The notes under the pieces were generated by a model, which had not been told where the DNA came from, searched no databases, and saw only the letters and a program-made list of their open reading frames with translations. A stretch of 64,000 nucleotides of DNA from Trichinella spiralis. Lineage: Eukaryota > Nematoda > Enoplea > Trichinellida > Trichinellidae. The stretch is from assembly GCA_000181795.3 (NCBI GenBank), contig CM012954.1, positions 925,356-989,355 on the forward strand, read 5' to 3'. Both the position numbers and the translations under genes were made by a program. Positions 12,676 through 27,300 of the stretch are shown here, piece by piece (position 1 is the first letter of the stretch; each line of letters starts with the position of its first letter).

Positions 12676-14263
12676 ATGAACACGGATAGCGGGGTGGATT
12701 GTTACGGCGACGACCGAGAAGCACTAGCCGATTATGAACGCTTTTTCAACAGCAAGCAGTGCAGTGACATCACACTTTTGGTTGATGAATTGAGGTACGT
12801 TACAAAATAAATTTGTCAACGTCAATTTTATGCAACAAAAATTTTCCATTTCAAAAAAATACAACCTGATTATTTTATTTTTTTTAAATTAAAAAATAAT
12901 CTGTTGTAATTTCCCATTTCACACCATTTGTTCGACTATTTTCAACATCATTTCCACAGGGATTATAATCAATCATTTCATGTGAAAATTTTCAAAAGCA
13001 GAAAGTGAAATCAAAAAACTTCAACTTTCCCTACATCAACATTCAATTACTGTTCAATATTGTCGTGAAAATAAATTTTATTGTTGTTGTTGTTTCTTTT
13101 TTTTAATTTTTACCTTTTACAATTCATTCGCAAAAATTACAGTAATTTCCTCCCTTACAGGGAAAGGTAATAAAAAAGAAAATGAAGAACTAATTTTTGA
13201 TACGTTTTTTGTTTTTACCAAAGAGTGGAGAAAAGAAAAGAAATTTACTTTTTAAAAGTGTAAATTCTTTTCCCATTCACAAACTTTTACAAGAACTGGT
13301 CATTTTGGAAGGTAGTCTTGTTTTTTGATTTTACCAATTTGCTTAAAATAAACTGCGAACATTTTCAAAAGTGCACATCTGTGTCAGTTCAATTAAACAT
13401 TTAACACTCCATAATTGAACATTTCCATGGCCATCTATATTTCTCTGACAGACTTTTACATATCTTTGCTAGTTTTCAATAATAATCTACTGACAAAAGA
13501 ATATTTTATTCGATTTTTATGTTGTTTAAAATCAGAATAAAAAAGCGACTTACACGTTTCAAAATGAACATCTTGCTGTTATTTATATACTTGTATTTTT
13601 TCTTATCTTTCTAAGAGTTGAAAATTCATTAAACATAGTTTTATTGTTCAGATAGTTTTAGGATATACATAGATATATATATATATATATTTGTATATAT
13701 ATGCATATACCTGTTTGAGAAAAAATTTTTAGATTTCGAACACATAAAATTGTACTGGCCAGAAGTAGCGATGTCTTTGAGCGCATGATAAGCAAAGAAT
13801 GGTGTGGAGATGGAATGGTGAGCTTCTCTTATTGATTATTACATTTTGTTGAAACCGCTCATTTGTCATTTTCTCAAATTTTATCCAACATGATATATTG
13901 ATTTAATTGTTAAACTGTTCATCTAATGATTAATATGATGTATGACTTCTTTCATTTATCATTTCCATTTACAAATTGTAAACAATTTAATATACAAATA
14001 TAGATAGATTTATTCAGAGGTTCCAGTTTCATTTCATCGTAAATTGTTATGCTAATTTGTAATGCTATAATTATGTAGTGTAAGTAAGAGGGTTCAAACC
14101 ACTTGTAATCACTAACATGACGCGTTCGCGTATCAAAGAAGAACAACTGAGGTCAGTATGTATGTGTTACGCAATACTGAAAGATGAGCAAAAAAAGAAC
14201 AAGCCAAATCATTGTCATTTGAAAATATATTCATAAAGTACAGGTAATAAATACGAAAACAAC

Positions 14264-14298
<35 letters not shown>

Positions 14299-16375
14299 AA
14301 CGTTTACTTACAATAATTTTGACGCAACCGTGAAAGTTGACCAGTTGATCATAGATAGCTATTTGTGGTTAGCCAATTGGTTGAATGAAATGATCGCTTT
14401 ATTGTGTGAAGATTTATTTGCTCAAAAGATAAGAAGGAAATTTGAATAATGTAGCTTTATTTACTTAAATGCAATGAATCTGTTCGTTCAGTTGTGCCAA
14501 TTTTATAGGATGACGGTTCACGTCGGCGTTGAATAGAAAAATTGCAAACTGTGATAAATAAATAATCATTTGATAAATGCATTTGCTGCATTTTGCAATT
14601 CTTTCAATTAGTTAGTTCATAATTGAATTGAAATTAACTGATTAAAGCGGGGAATGCATTTTCTGAATTTCATTAATTTATTTCTTTTCACTTTACTTCT
14701 TCCTCGAATGAAAAGCAAATTTTTTTACAAACCAAACTAGCAATCACGTTATCGGATGTTGATTGTCTTTTCAATATTAATTTCTCTATAGCTGAAGAAA
14801 TATTTTAATAAAAAAAGAAAGAAAGAAATTAAATAAAAGAAATATGAAATACAAATGTTTTTCATTTGTATGTGTGTATGCGTGTGTGTGTGTGTTTAGA
14901 TTGAGATCGAATTGATAGAGGATCGAGAATGTGTGGAAGTGTTCGGCATATTTCTGCGCTTCCTCTATTGCAATCATATCAAACTGCGGGCAGAAGATTC
15001 GCTGGCCGTTTTGACGTTGGCTGATAAATACAATGTTGTCAATTTACGAAAAGTAAATGAATATCGCACTGTTCAAAACAGGGGGAGGGGTTGAAAGAGA
15101 GAGAAGAGAGGGAGAGAGAGAGAGGGAGGCAGATTTGAATTTGAAATATTCAAATTCTGTTTTTGTAGGTTTGCTTAAATTTTGTTATAAGCAGAATAAT
15201 TCCTCAGCTGACGTTGAAGGAGGTTTTTCATGTTTGGTTCCAGTATGGAACGAAGTGCTTTCATCAGGTTAGCCAATTGCCTCATCGCAGTAGCTGTATT
15301 TAACTTAGTCTACAAATATGTGCTAAGGCTTTGGTGAAAACTTGCGTGGACCGCTTGGCCACACAATTCCAGGACATTATATCTGGCCAGGAATGGGAAA
15401 AAGAATGGCTATTATTAGACAAAGACCAGATGAATGAATTTTTGCGAACCTCAGAATTAACCGTAGCCAGTGAATATGAAATTTGGTTGGCCGTATTTCG
15501 TTGGATTCAAAATTTGATTCAATCTGAAAAGCGGACCTCTGTCTCAGTGGAACGTATTCTTGGTGCTGTGCTGCCCAATATCAGGTCAATAAGAGATCAA
15601 TTTACACAATTTTATTCATTTATTTAATATTTAGATTTCCTATGATGACAGCTGATGAACTGAATCAAGTAGAAAAGCTTCCCTTTGTTGAGCAGCATGC
15701 GAAATACTTTCAACCCTACTTAATGATGTCTTACAAATACAGAGCATTGCCGTTGATCAGCAGAGCTGCGAGTAGGGAATTTTGTGGAAGTCAATTTCTA
15801 CTACGAAATTATACCCGTTTACGATGGGACAAGAGATTCGTCATTGCCGATTTCTCTTCACTGCCACGATATTCAGAAATTTCTTTTAAAGTAAGCAACA
15901 TCACCGTCTAACACGTTTTCATTTTTCTCTTTTTATGTTCAAAGTCAATAATACTTTGCACTTCTATTACAGGCTAACACTTGTGGAAGCACATTACCTC
16001 CACAACCATGGGATTGGGAACTGAAGTTACATCCAAAAGGTGTTTCTGGAAATTGTGATGAATTCAAATGCGTTCTTGTATCTAGCGTTATGTTAGACCA
16101 GTCCAGAGCAGTGGAGTACATGCTTTCAATTGTAAATGACAAAATGATACTTAGATCTATCGTTGGGAAAAAAATCTTCTCCAAATCCAGGTGACATTTA
16201 TTTTTCTTTTTAATAATGTGACTTCTGTTTATTTATTTGAATTACTGTTGGCAGGTATGGATCAGATTTAGAACTAGAGAAAAGAGTGGCCGTTGATGAA
16301 GTATTAATGGAAAACTCACCACTGCTAATCAACGATACTATGGTTCTGCAGCTTACGCTTCGTCCTATAGAATAA
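12676..16375 (+). CDS. BTB-BACK domain protein, BTBD17-like
   Basis: Eight exons: 12676-12794, 13733-13817, 14900-15052, 15169-15267, 15328-15584, 15635-15890, 15973-16190 and 16255-16375, joining in phase to give 435 residues. The BTB/POZ domain occupies about residues 28-119 (motifs CSDITLLV, FRTHKIVLA, FLRFLYC, ADKYNV) and the BACK domain about 120-240. The C-terminal third (240-435) has the aromatic-rich, TRAF-like character of the BTBD17/galectin-3-binding-protein group. No Kelch repeats follow, so this is not a Kelch-like adaptor. BTB proteins of this sort usually dimerise and may bind Cullin 3; the substrate is unknown. There is no signal peptide, which differs from vertebrate BTBD17, reported to be secreted. 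Intron 3 contains a long GA-rich tract. An AATAAA lies 136 nt after the stop. Confidence 0.85.
13673..13690. repeat. (AT)n microsatellite in BTB intron 1
   Basis: Alternating AT run shortly upstream of the exon 2 acceptor, followed by more alternating TA sequence. Confidence 0.9.
14264..14296. repeat. (AAT)n microsatellite in BTB intron 2
   Basis: Eleven or so uninterrupted AAT units inside the 1.1 kb second intron. Confidence 0.95.
15089..15130 (+). repeat. GA-rich tract in BTB intron 3
   Basis: Nearly pure purine (GAGA-type) tract inside a 116 nt intron, an unusual choice for so short an intron, where pyrimidines are expected toward the acceptor. Confidence 0.85.
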
Positions 16376-17448
16376 CCCGATATACTGTTCCAATATTTTA
16401 GTGAATACTCGCATCGAAAGCAAGAACTTACACTGAAAAAATGCCAATTCTATTCTCAATCGCACTGTGATTATAATAATACACTGCAACTTAAAATATT
16501 GAAGTGCCTAAATAAAATAATTTCAACAAAAGTAAAAGATTTCATTTCCTTGAAAGGGTGAGTAGGAAAATTAAATCATCTTTCGAAGTTTATTTCTTAT
16601 CAATCTTCCAAGCAACTTCATATGCATAAATAAATCATTGAAAATAATTATGTCAGACATAAATAATGAAAATTTAATTAATCTGCACGTCATATTTTCA
16701 CAGAAATTAGCTACTTCACATTACTTATGAAATAAAAGAATTCATCTATCGTGCAACTTTATAATAGCAAAAATGAATTTGGATACAACACTGAAATGTA
16801 TTATTAAAAGCAAACTATCAACCTCTAATTTTACACAGAACCCAATGTCCATTAAGTCAAAGTGACAAAAATGTGATATTAATTTCCATTGTTTAACAGC
16901 TGCGTTTTCAATTTGAACTTGCAACTCATAAAGTCATACTGTACAGCAAAAATTTAACAGAGACATTTTGAAGTAAACGAAAATCAATTTGCGAATGCAA
17001 ATGCAATTTTCAATGGAATATAATTTGATTTTCCAATAAAACTGTAATCTTTGTTCTTTCGACAAGGTCTAACACTTTCCTCCATCATAAATTTTACATT
17101 ACATAAAACTTACATCATGACTATAAATTACAAAACAATGTCAGCTTAAGTATATTGAAGCGTATATATATTTATTCTTTTTACAATTAATGAATACGAA
17201 GAGTAAAGATAATATCCAAAAGGTTACACACCGTTTACAATAAAAGAAAGGAATCATAAAGTGGGATGCATGAAGCAAAGAAATGAACAAATATCACCAG
17301 CCATCCATAGTTAACTTAGAAAAACATTTTACATTTATAGGTAAAAGAAATGACAAAAATTAATTTCTACGACTAAAAGAAAACCATTTTTTAATGCAAA
17401 AATCGAGAACCGACTTGAATATAAAAAACTCAAAATTGGAAAAGCTAC
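16376..17448. other. Tail-to-tail spacer between the BTB gene and Arl8
   Basis: Both neighbours end here, so the 1.07 kb holds two 3' untranslated regions. For Arl8 the nearest minus-strand AATAAA equivalent is at 17171-17176, about 275 nt past the stop. No other coding signal seen. Confidence 0.6.
16511..16516 (+). terminator. Poly(A) signal of the BTB gene
   Basis: AATAAA 136 nt downstream of the BTB stop codon, the first canonical signal on that strand. Confidence 0.55.
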
Positions 17449-18683
17449 TCAAAACGGACTTGGCGATTTCGAATGCTTGATAAGCCATTGCAAAGTAATA
17501 TCTAAAATAATCGTTACTGAAAAATTATTTGATTCTCAGCAAAATACTAAATCACTACCTATATTATCTTTCTCTTTGCAAGATATAGAATAGCAACAAA
17601 TTTCGCGATTCTGTATGGCCGCCAAATTACTTAAAGAAAACCCATAAATCATCATAATTCATTAATCAACTGCTGCCTTATCCTTACAGTCTTTCAATAA
17701 GTTGCATTTCATCTAGTGCATTAGGCAAATCACGCTTATTTCCAAGAACCAAAACAGGAATGCCTTCAATGTGCGGTTTGTCTAACAGTTGATGTAATTC
17801 ATTTTGCGCCGCATCCAACTTTTCATGATCAGCCGCGTCGACCATATATCTGCAACGACCCAAAAATATAAAACAAGACTTACAAATTAAGCCACCTTGA
17901 ACTACAAATCAATCCACATTCTCATAAACAAATAACAAATGTCAAATGATAAATCGCACATTCGTGCAGCAAACATATGTTTGTTTCATTTGCTAGCAGC
18001 TTTGGAAACATGCAACTGCGGTGCAAGTTATATCATTTGTGAAAGAAAACTGTGCTGTTAAAATTTCGAAAATGCACAAATACATCAGACGCAAGAACAA
18101 TATTTCATATGCAAATTCCATTTACGCCAAGTAATGTCTTAAATGTGGAAGTGAAACCTTCAGTCAACTTAAACCTTTTGAAGAACTATTGCGCTTCATG
18201 CATACACTGTAAAGCAACACAAACACAGCAAAATCATTCTCAACTGAAATCTAATTATGGATCTACAAATATAGATGCAAAAACTTACACAATTGCATTC
18301 ACGCTGCGGCAGTAGCGTTCCCACATGGATCGAAATCTTGGTTGTCCGCCAATATCCCAAAGCTGAAATAAAATACTCAATAAAACTGAATAAGAAAATC
18401 CGAACATACAAAAATACCTTGATTGTTACATTGCCTTTAGTAATTTTTCTCATGTTGAAGCCAACAGTAGGAATCATGTCTTCAGTGAACTGACCACTCT
18501 AAAACAAAAATTCCAAATTTATTACAAAAATTATCAAAAAACATCACATTTACAATATACCGCTATAACATTGACAAAGGTCGTCTTGCCTGAATTCTGT
18601 AAGCCAACCAATGTCAGTTCCATTTCTTCTTTCCAAAACAAGCTTTTGAACCAATCCAAAATTCGGTTGATTAAAGCTAACAT
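17449..18683 (-). CDS. arl8: Arf-like small GTPase Arl8
   Basis: Six exons, in transcript order 18561-18683, 18418-18498, 18289-18362, 17688-17849, 17559-17629 and 17449-17501, give 187 residues, one more than human ARL8. The N-terminal amphipathic helix begins [12 protein letters not shown] with no Gly2, so there is no myristoylation, as is usual for Arl8. P-loop GLQNSGKT is at 27-34, WDIGGQ at 70-75 and NKRD at 130-133, so all GTP-binding elements are intact. The human protein has a Tyr in the P-loop position where this one has Asn. The extreme C-terminus (SKSPSPF) differs from the usual basic SKSRR end. Arl8 sits on lysosomes and axonal vesicle precursors, recruits kinesin adaptors and is activated by BORC. 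The next reverse-strand gene is far away, so this looks like an independent unit. Confidence 0.97.
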
Positions 18684-21600
18684 GGCTGCAATTAGTTTCC
18701 TATAATAAAATGGCTGCAAATTAACAAATTTTGGAAATGAAAATTCAAAAAGCAATACCCATAACACAACACTCACCTAGAGGGGGAAATGGCAAAAAAT
18801 TTTCAACCACGTCTCAAATTAAAAAGATCTTATGATTCAAATAAACAGCAAAGAATTAAAATTTGCCGAAAACTTATCTAACCAGTCAAGTAACCGTTCT
18901 CATTTGTAATGCTAATTTCCTCCTGTTCTTTGAATTTTTAAAATTTAAATTCTATCAATCATAATATCATTAAACAATAATACGTCATAATACAACAATA
19001 TGTCGATATAAAAAAGTTATGTATGAATCATTCATTTCAAAATGTATATAGAATTTTCAAATTCAAATTGCAAAATCAGTGCCAAATATTATCACAGTAT
19101 GCAGACTGCAATAATAAAAAAAAGTCACCAATGCCTCCTGATTAATTAGATGTCACAAGTTATAAAAAGGAGACAAGTTTGTTTAAATCATTCACAGCTT
19201 TCCTATTGATTCTTCAACATGACTTATTACATAACACAATAACAAAGCAACATTTTGCCGGCCAAACAAATGCAAGGAAAGAAAAAGAAAATGCAAATGC
19301 AAATAACAAAATTTAATCAGTAAAATTACATACAAAAATTACAGACAGCACTTGCAAAAAAAAGCAAAAAAAGAATCTCATGTAACTTAATCATTATTTG
19401 AAAAATAAATCTAGTTTATAATTTAAAAGCAAAATATACACACATTATGCATGAAATCTTAAAAGTACAATAAATAAAAGAAACTAAACAATAAAAAAGC
19501 AATTAATTATTTAGATAATGTGGTAAATTGCAGCAGCAATGATGACTAATACCAACCAACACTTCAAAATGAAACTGTTCATAATAACTCACGTTGATAA
19601 TCAGTTGAGTTGAGTCTTTAGGCAAATCTTTCACAAATCAGTAAAGAGCAGCACAGAAAAAAATCGCATTTACAAAACAATACAGTGAAACGTTTTAATT
19701 TTGTCAATACTAGGTTAGGATACTGTAATGAAGAGGAAATCAAGTAGAATTAGAATAAAATTTTAATTGATAAATTTAAGTTGCACTGCTTGTTTTGGTT
19801 ACAATGTCAGTGTGTCCAGGTAGAAAGCTAAGCAAATAATCGTTCAACATTTTATCAAAAGTATGAAAATGTTAATTTTAAGCCTGCTACTGATGCTGCC
19901 GACTTGTGGCTCAGGCTTTGCATAAACTACATATTCAAATAGCTTTGCATGACTGCAGCTAAAAATAGAAGACAATATATTGTCTACAAAAATTTATCCG
20001 ACAAAGAGGCGCCATAAGTAAATGAGCAAAACAAGAAATGCAGCCTTGACCCGAAAGATGTACAAGTTTCTAGCCGAATTGATTTTGTTTTCTCTTTTTA
20101 TTTCTTGATCAAGTTTTGTTTCGCAATTGATTTCATTTTCTTTTGTGCATTCATTTTTTCAACCCTCACTATTCTACGGTAACGTAAACTTTTTCATTTA
20201 TCTTCTTTAATTCGAAATAATTAATATAATCTGCAAAAATAATCATTTTGATCAAAAAAAGCATTTTGCAATGCATCAAGTTCAAGCAAAAAAAAAGTTT
20301 TGCAAGCTTGAAGCTCTGCTTTCACCGTGCCTGCATTCATTTCATTGAACATGCAATTTGGTATTATTCTCTGTGCATTGTATTTATTCATCAAATTTTA
20401 CTTATTTGGAGACAACAAATTATTCTAATTTTAAGGCGGTTATTTTTTAAATTGTAATTGCAGTACGCTGCATGTGATAATGTATATGACAAAAAAGTAA
20501 TGGATTATAAATTATAATAGCAGTTGCTTGAATAATTGAAAATATTCGTTTTCAAATTAGGCATTTATATGAGAAAAAACGTTTTCCTTTTACACTTGAT
20601 ATTTTGAAAATTGCATTTGAATGATGCTCATTTTTATATTTTTATGGTTATTTACGGTTGTGCTTGCGAAACGAAAATATAAATACAAAAAGCAAAGAAA
20701 AAAAGCTCTGGTGAAATCTAATCGTTTTTTTTGGAAGTGTTTCTTAATTTTGCATAACTTGTATTTTCTGCGTTTTAATCCACCACTCTTCCGTGAATAT
20801 GAATAACATAAACAAATTAAATAAATGAAAATAAAGCAATGTGTTTGTTATATTGTTTTGCTTTTACACAATTAATAATATTTTCCATAAAAGTGCGGTA
20901 CAATTGTAGTGTTCTTTAAAATCACATCACTTATGCGAGTATTTTCTAAGCAAACATGCAATTCTTCTGTGCAAGAAAAATCATTCTGACAAATAATGTT
21001 TTATATTATTTTTTTAATAAGTTTATTATATGATAAGAGTAATGCTAACTTCGACAGCTTCGAAGAGCTAACTACAGTTGAGTTTTAAACATATTCTACT
21101 TCTTCCAAAACAAATGCATTTCATTTGCTCTTATTTTGCATAGTAACAATCCCACTTCATTATTATTTATTAGTATTGTTTTTTTTAATAAATTAAATAA
21201 TTTAAATAATTGTGAAAGAGAATTTTGAAACATTTTGTTGAAGAAAGAGCAAAAAATTTGATAATAATTTTAATTAAAGTTGACAAGTATTTACTGTGGC
21301 ACTTTAAATTATTGTTTTTTATTTTCAACGAGTTTCGTTATAATAGATAGGAATCATTGAATTCGATTTTCATTAAAATCAATATTATTGAGAGTTCGCA
21401 GAGATAATTTCAAAATGCACAACTTACAAATAGCAAAACAATAAAAATCACAACTCTTGATCTGGGAGTTATTATGACAGTATTATTTATGTAAATTACA
21501 AAATTGAGCTTCAATATTATTTGCGACACTTTGACCATAAAACGAAGTCAACGTTTGGCATTTGTATTGATTAGTGTGGTACAGCAGTCATCTGGCCTAA

Positions 21601-24305
21601 AATTTTATACTTTTCTTAGAGATTTTACCTTGATGAACTACAAATCAAGCAATTTATGGTACAGTGTTGAAATGTTGTAAATAAGATAACATGAAATTCA
21701 TTTTTCCATCATCTGGTGCGTTATTTTGATGATTTATGTGTTCAACAATAAGACTATTATCACAATGATATTTCATAATTTGAAAGTTGAAAACACCACA
21801 ATAATCCATGGATCTGCAAAATTATCCTGTTTGTTGAACTGATTGTGCACATTTCATTATTACTTGCAAAAAAGCAGATAAATTGAACATTTTATTTATA
21901 ATCACACTATTCGAGCTGTTATTGAAATAAATGTTTAAAATATTCAAGCAGCAGTGTTATTCCTAGTTACACGTACGAATTCACGAACTTCATCAATAAA
22001 TCATATCACATAAATTGAATTAATTCTGTAATTTTTTAACCGTTTTAAATAATCAAGATCATTAAATAATTACCCTGTAATTTATGATGGCAATGAAATG
22101 TAATAGTCTGATTAATTGAGCAGTGCGTTTATTTTTATTTAGTAAATAAACTGTGAAAATGTTCGAAAAGATACCTCAGGTGATACCCCGTGAAAACGTG
22201 AAATGGAACATCTTACAGAGATTGTTGATAAGAAATCATAATATATATGTATATAGTTTTTTTTCTCTAAGCTCTAACTGTATAATTAAATGTATATACA
22301 GAAATAAATGGTGAAGCAGAAACTTCAGTGAAGAAAATATGAAACGGCACGTCACTGATGAAATAAATACATTTTGACATGAATTCAAAATTCATGTCGT
22401 CGGTTGTCTTTACAATTTCTTTGATGTTAGCGGGTTTTGTTGCACTGCTGTGGAATATTTCTCTTAATCTTTGAAAATTATCATAAACAAAATGGAGAAA
22501 TGGATTTAATTATTTCTTTCTCATCAAAAGGATACTATATGAAATGAATATTATTTGCAATAATAGTAGAGTTTGATTTTTTGTTGGTTTAATATTAAAA
22601 CTTTCATGAAAAAGCAACAACTTGCACAGTAAGGGCAGTCGGGCTAGCCAGCCTGTAAATAGAATTGACGACTAGTTGTTGGCAACCCACTTTCTTCAAT
22701 ATCATTTGGCTAAGATGCTGCTGCTGTCGTTTTTCCATAATATAATAAAATCATTGTTCACGCAATCAATGCATCATTTCTTTGTCCACCGAACAATGAT
22801 TGCTTAATATCAGCCAAGCAACCGCTTCTTTCATTTATTCATTCTCTGTTGTTCATTCATTTCAAAAAGATCAGCTTAAAAAATTCATTTTTCACCCTTA
22901 CTACATCCGTGAAGAATTGAAGCTTTGTTTTTGAATGTTTACAATTTGGCTTGTCCCTATTTCAACGGAACAACATCTAGGGTGAAAGTGTACACATTCT
23001 CACTGTATGAATTGATTAACCTGCAAATTAATACTTTAATCATCTTTTTTCTGTAAGTGTTTTTTTCTTAATTAATATTTTTTATTACTACTATCTTTTA
23101 ATTAATTACATAAAAACAACATTATCATTTTTCTTCACATTTTAAAGAACATTCTATGTATGTATCTATGCATATATATATATGTGTATGTACAATACAG
23201 GGTTATGTTATTTTAAACATCTAGGCGTGCATGTCCTCAATCACTTCCATTCGCGATGGTCAAATTTGTCATGTTCAGCAGTAAAATTTATCATTTTCAA
23301 AATGACAATAATTGCTAATTTATTGCAAAAGTAAAAATGACAAGTGAAATTACTTTAAAATTACAAAAAAACTTTTTATCTCTTTCACATTATTACAATC
23401 TGTGTCAAAGCAACTCGTTTGCAAACGAGTTATTTTGGCATATATTTTTTGAAAAATATAAAAAAAGACGATTTAATGGTTGAACTATTTTTCTTTTTCA
23501 TCAAAGCACAAATTTCATGAAAGAAATAAACAGAAAAAGAATTTATGAAAATAATGCAATATATAGTGAAATGAAATAACTTCTTTTTTTATTGAAAAAG
23601 CTATTTATCCTTTCTCGATAATTTAAATAAAAAAATTTTTTAGTGTTGTTTACCATTTCAGAGTTTTTTGGCAATTTTTAACATCTCATCAAATATTTCA
23701 CTTTTTATTGGAATCCTTACATACAAAAATGAAAAGCATGTACCATCATTTTAGAATCATTACTATTTGCAAAAATTACATTTTTTTTCAATTTTTTGTT
23801 TTTGAAAAATTTGTTCATCAACACTGAAAACAACAATTCGAGGAAACAGCAACACTGATGAGAATACTGAAATGAAATTGTGCGTGAATTTAAATAATAT
23901 CACTTTGAAGATTTATTTCAAAATTCACTCTGAAAATAGAAAAGTGCGTTTTATTATTCAGAAAAATATTACTGCTTTACTGAACGTAAATTTTACTGTT
24001 CTTATGCTGACAAAACTGTATGATTGAAAAATTTACTGGAAAATCTTTGCCCAAATATGTTCAAATATGATTCAGTTTAAAGCTCAGCTAACGTGCCAAA
24101 AATTTATATAACTACTGGACTGCATTTCGTATTTTGACATCTGTTTAGTAGTAAACAAAATTCAAATAACTAGATATGCAAAGATTAAGTAATAAAATTT
24201 AATTAATAACAAAATTTTGAGATAATTTTTGAAGAAAAACTACTGTTACACAGCATACAGGCAAAGGAAGATATTATTTTAGGTTGGCTAGAATTCGCTT
24301 TTGCC
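18684..24305. other. 5.6 kb divergent intergenic region between Arl8 and the mosaic protease
   Basis: Holds the 5' flanks of two divergent genes. GC-richer patches at 19880-19930 and 20010-20070 may be untranslated exons or promoter elements of Arl8, but neither gives a recognisable frame. Two small plus-strand frames, 22159-22314 (51 codons) and 22394-22474 (26 codons, mostly hydrophobic), are noted among the findings. An 11-bp perfect inverted repeat (22749-22759 with 22791-22801) lies in another GC-richer patch. An acceptor-like TTTTAG ends about 23 nt before the protease start codon, so its first coding exon is probably preceded by an intron or a spliced leader. Confidence 0.5.
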
Positions 24306-27300
24306 ATGAGGGCAGTGGAGGCACCTCAAATTCTGTTCCTTCTGATTGCTGGCATGCAGATGTTGGTAATTGATTTTGCATTTGTTTTTCTGACATCGGT
24401 CTAAAATGTACTTTCAGCATGCATGGTCACAATTCATTAAATTGCAAGTGAATGAAATCCCCAGTCCAGCTCTTCAAGCTCGAAACTCTCGTCACGTAGG
24501 CAGTGGTCAGTTGGTGAGGTGAGTGTAAATTGCTCGCATTGAAAACAAGGTGAACAATATTTTTCACATTTAGACTGAGAGGAATGAACAGAAAATTTGG
24601 TGAAGGAAGAATAGAAGTGAACTTCGGTGGCGTATGGGGACTCGTATGTCCTGATAAATTCTCTACAAATGAAGCCCGGGTTATATGTCGACAGCTAGGT
24701 TTCGAGAGGTAATTTAATGAGAATTGTTTAAAATTGCTGAAAATGATTGTAACTGCTTACTTAAAACAATATATACTGTACATATGAAATCAAACAGGAA
24801 AATGAATAAAAGAAAGGGGTTATGGTAAGCAAATCTAATCCAAAGCTATTTATTATCATTCAAGCAAATTGTGAACGAAAAAGAACAAAATTGAAACAGA
24901 ATGAAATTATTTTAATTCTTATTTGAATTAAATTGTATCTCTTTTGTAGGGGATCAGTTGATTATTCTATTCTCAGTTATTACAATGCAATGGAATCTGC
25001 GCATTACAGTCTGAACGGGTTGGCGTGTGAAGGCTCAGAAAGAAACATTTTTCACTGCCGTAGATCATCGAACGGAAAATGCAGCATGCCTTCTCATGCT
25101 GTATTTGTGCGCTGTCGACTGAATTACCGTAAGCTTTGAAAAATTCTCCTGAGCTGTTGTCAATTTTCAGAAGCAACCGCAGCCTAAAGTTAGTTAAACA
25201 GCTTCTAGGTGCTCTCCCGGTGGTATACTATTCAAAGAGAAATGTTTTCATTTTATCAGAGATCTTGAATATTCATTTGATATTGCTGAAGATCACTGCT
25301 TAAAAATTGGAGGCAGTTTGGCAGTCATAACGAGTCAAGATGAAAATGATTTTGTTTCAGACGTACTTAGCACTTTAAATGGTAAATTTGGTAAATTGGT
25401 TAATTTTTTTCTCTCTATTTTCAATTACCATGCATATTCAGAAAATATTCGACGGCCAAAGCCATGGTATATAGGTGGACGAAGGCAAGAAGGTTCTTGG
25501 AAATGGCAAACTAATGAAATTGTCGCTTCGTCTACATTTTCAAAATGGGATCCCAGTATTGCTTACATCGATAATTGGTTTGATAAAGTCATGCTTTTGT
25601 AAATTTTATTTTGAACAGAAGGAACAAAGATACACCGAAATCAAGACTGCGTTGCTATGTGGAATCAAAGGAAATTTGGAAATGACTATTTTTTTTGGGA
25701 TGCAATGAACTGTCGAAAACGGCTGCCTTTTGTTTGTCAAGTTCCAGCATATCACATTGATTGCATAGTAGGCGATGGTAAAACTTATGCAGGAAACGCA
25801 AATGTCACTGAAAATGGTCTACCATGTTTGCCATGGACCAACTACAAGTTAAAAAATATTCCTTTAAGCAGCAAACAAGTAGGTAACGCGGTTTCCGCTT
25901 TGTTGTAGTAATATTCTATTTCATCAGTTTAATTCGAATCTTTTCTTCACAGCTTGGCAATCATAATTTCTGCCGCAATCCGAATGGAGCCTCAAAGCCA
26001 TGGTGTATGGTTGATGACAAGGTCCGTCAAAATTGTGACATACCAGTGTGCAGTAAAGGGAAAGTTGTATTTGATGTACAAACCCATGAGGAATGTGACA
26101 AAGATGAAACAATTTGTACCGGCACAAAAATGTACCATTCTTTACGAACTATACCACTGGTGATTGATTCTAACGCATTTCAGCTGCATCTCAAAAGAAT
26201 TTTTGTGCGATTATGAAAAGGACTGTCCTGATGGTTCTGACGAGCTAAACTGTCGTATGTTGCAAACTAGACTTCAATTGTAATGCTTTATAAATTAGCA
26301 CCAATTTTTGTTCAGCAAACTGGTTGAGAAATTTCACCCAAACCCGAGGCAAGCAAATCCAACACGTTACTGAATTTGTGTCATTTGTCTCCAATTCTCA
26401 AAATGTAAGTTTTTTTCAACTATTCTTAAAGCATCTATTGTTCACGGCTTTCATTTATTCAAAATTTTAGCGATCACTTCTATGCAAATGAATAAATGAA
26501 TAATTTAATAATAAAAATAATAAAGCAATATCGCAAATAATAGGAAGCACCGGGCAATTTATGAATATAATTACTTACTTTTATTCTAAAGAATGATGAC
26601 TGTTTGTAACAAAGCATATTATTGAATGTATAATTTAAACATTACTGAGCTTATTTTAATAGAAACGTCAATTACATTGCAAAATGTTGAATTAAAATAT
26701 CTTTTAGTGCGGAAAAAAGTGCTTGCAAAGTCGAAATTTCATTTGCAATTCGTTCAGCTATGATGTAAGTGAAAAAATCTGCTTACTCAGCAGTGAACAA
26801 GCAAGAACAGGTGGTGCCAATTTGACCAATGTTGATAGTTCTGACTACTATGAAAGAATTAGACCTAAAGATCAAGAAGAAAGAAAAGGTCTTTTTTGGG
26901 TGTGGAGATGAGGAATTATTCTTTTAATCAGTAGTAAATTTCAGATGCATTTAAAGTTCGATTAGTTGGTGGCGGTCCACCATGGGAAGGAAAAATTGAA
27001 GTTTCTGTAGGCGGAAAATGGGCTGCCATATGCGACGATGGTTGGAATATTAGTGCAGCTCGAGTGCTTTGCCGTCAACTTGGATATCCGTAAAATTAAA
27101 TTAAATTAAATTAAATATAAATATTCTTTCAGTTTATGAACTGCATACTGGATAACTGCTTTATGCATTGAAAGCACATATATTATAATCATTTTAGAAA
27201 CGCACTCCGTAGCTGGATTGGTATGAGCAATGACAGAAATTACCTGATGGATGATGTTAAATGTACCGGTAAGGAACGATATTTGAACGAATGCTCATTT

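Noticed and set aside
14085-14110. T-loop-like GTTCAAA that could belong to a tRNA
   Set aside because: The flanking bases do not form a five-pair stem and no anticodon arm or acceptor stem could be placed.
18684-24305. Transposon or retroelement remains in the long spacers
   Set aside because: No transposase, reverse transcriptase or terminal repeats were recognised; the spacers look like plain AT-rich DNA with microsatellites.
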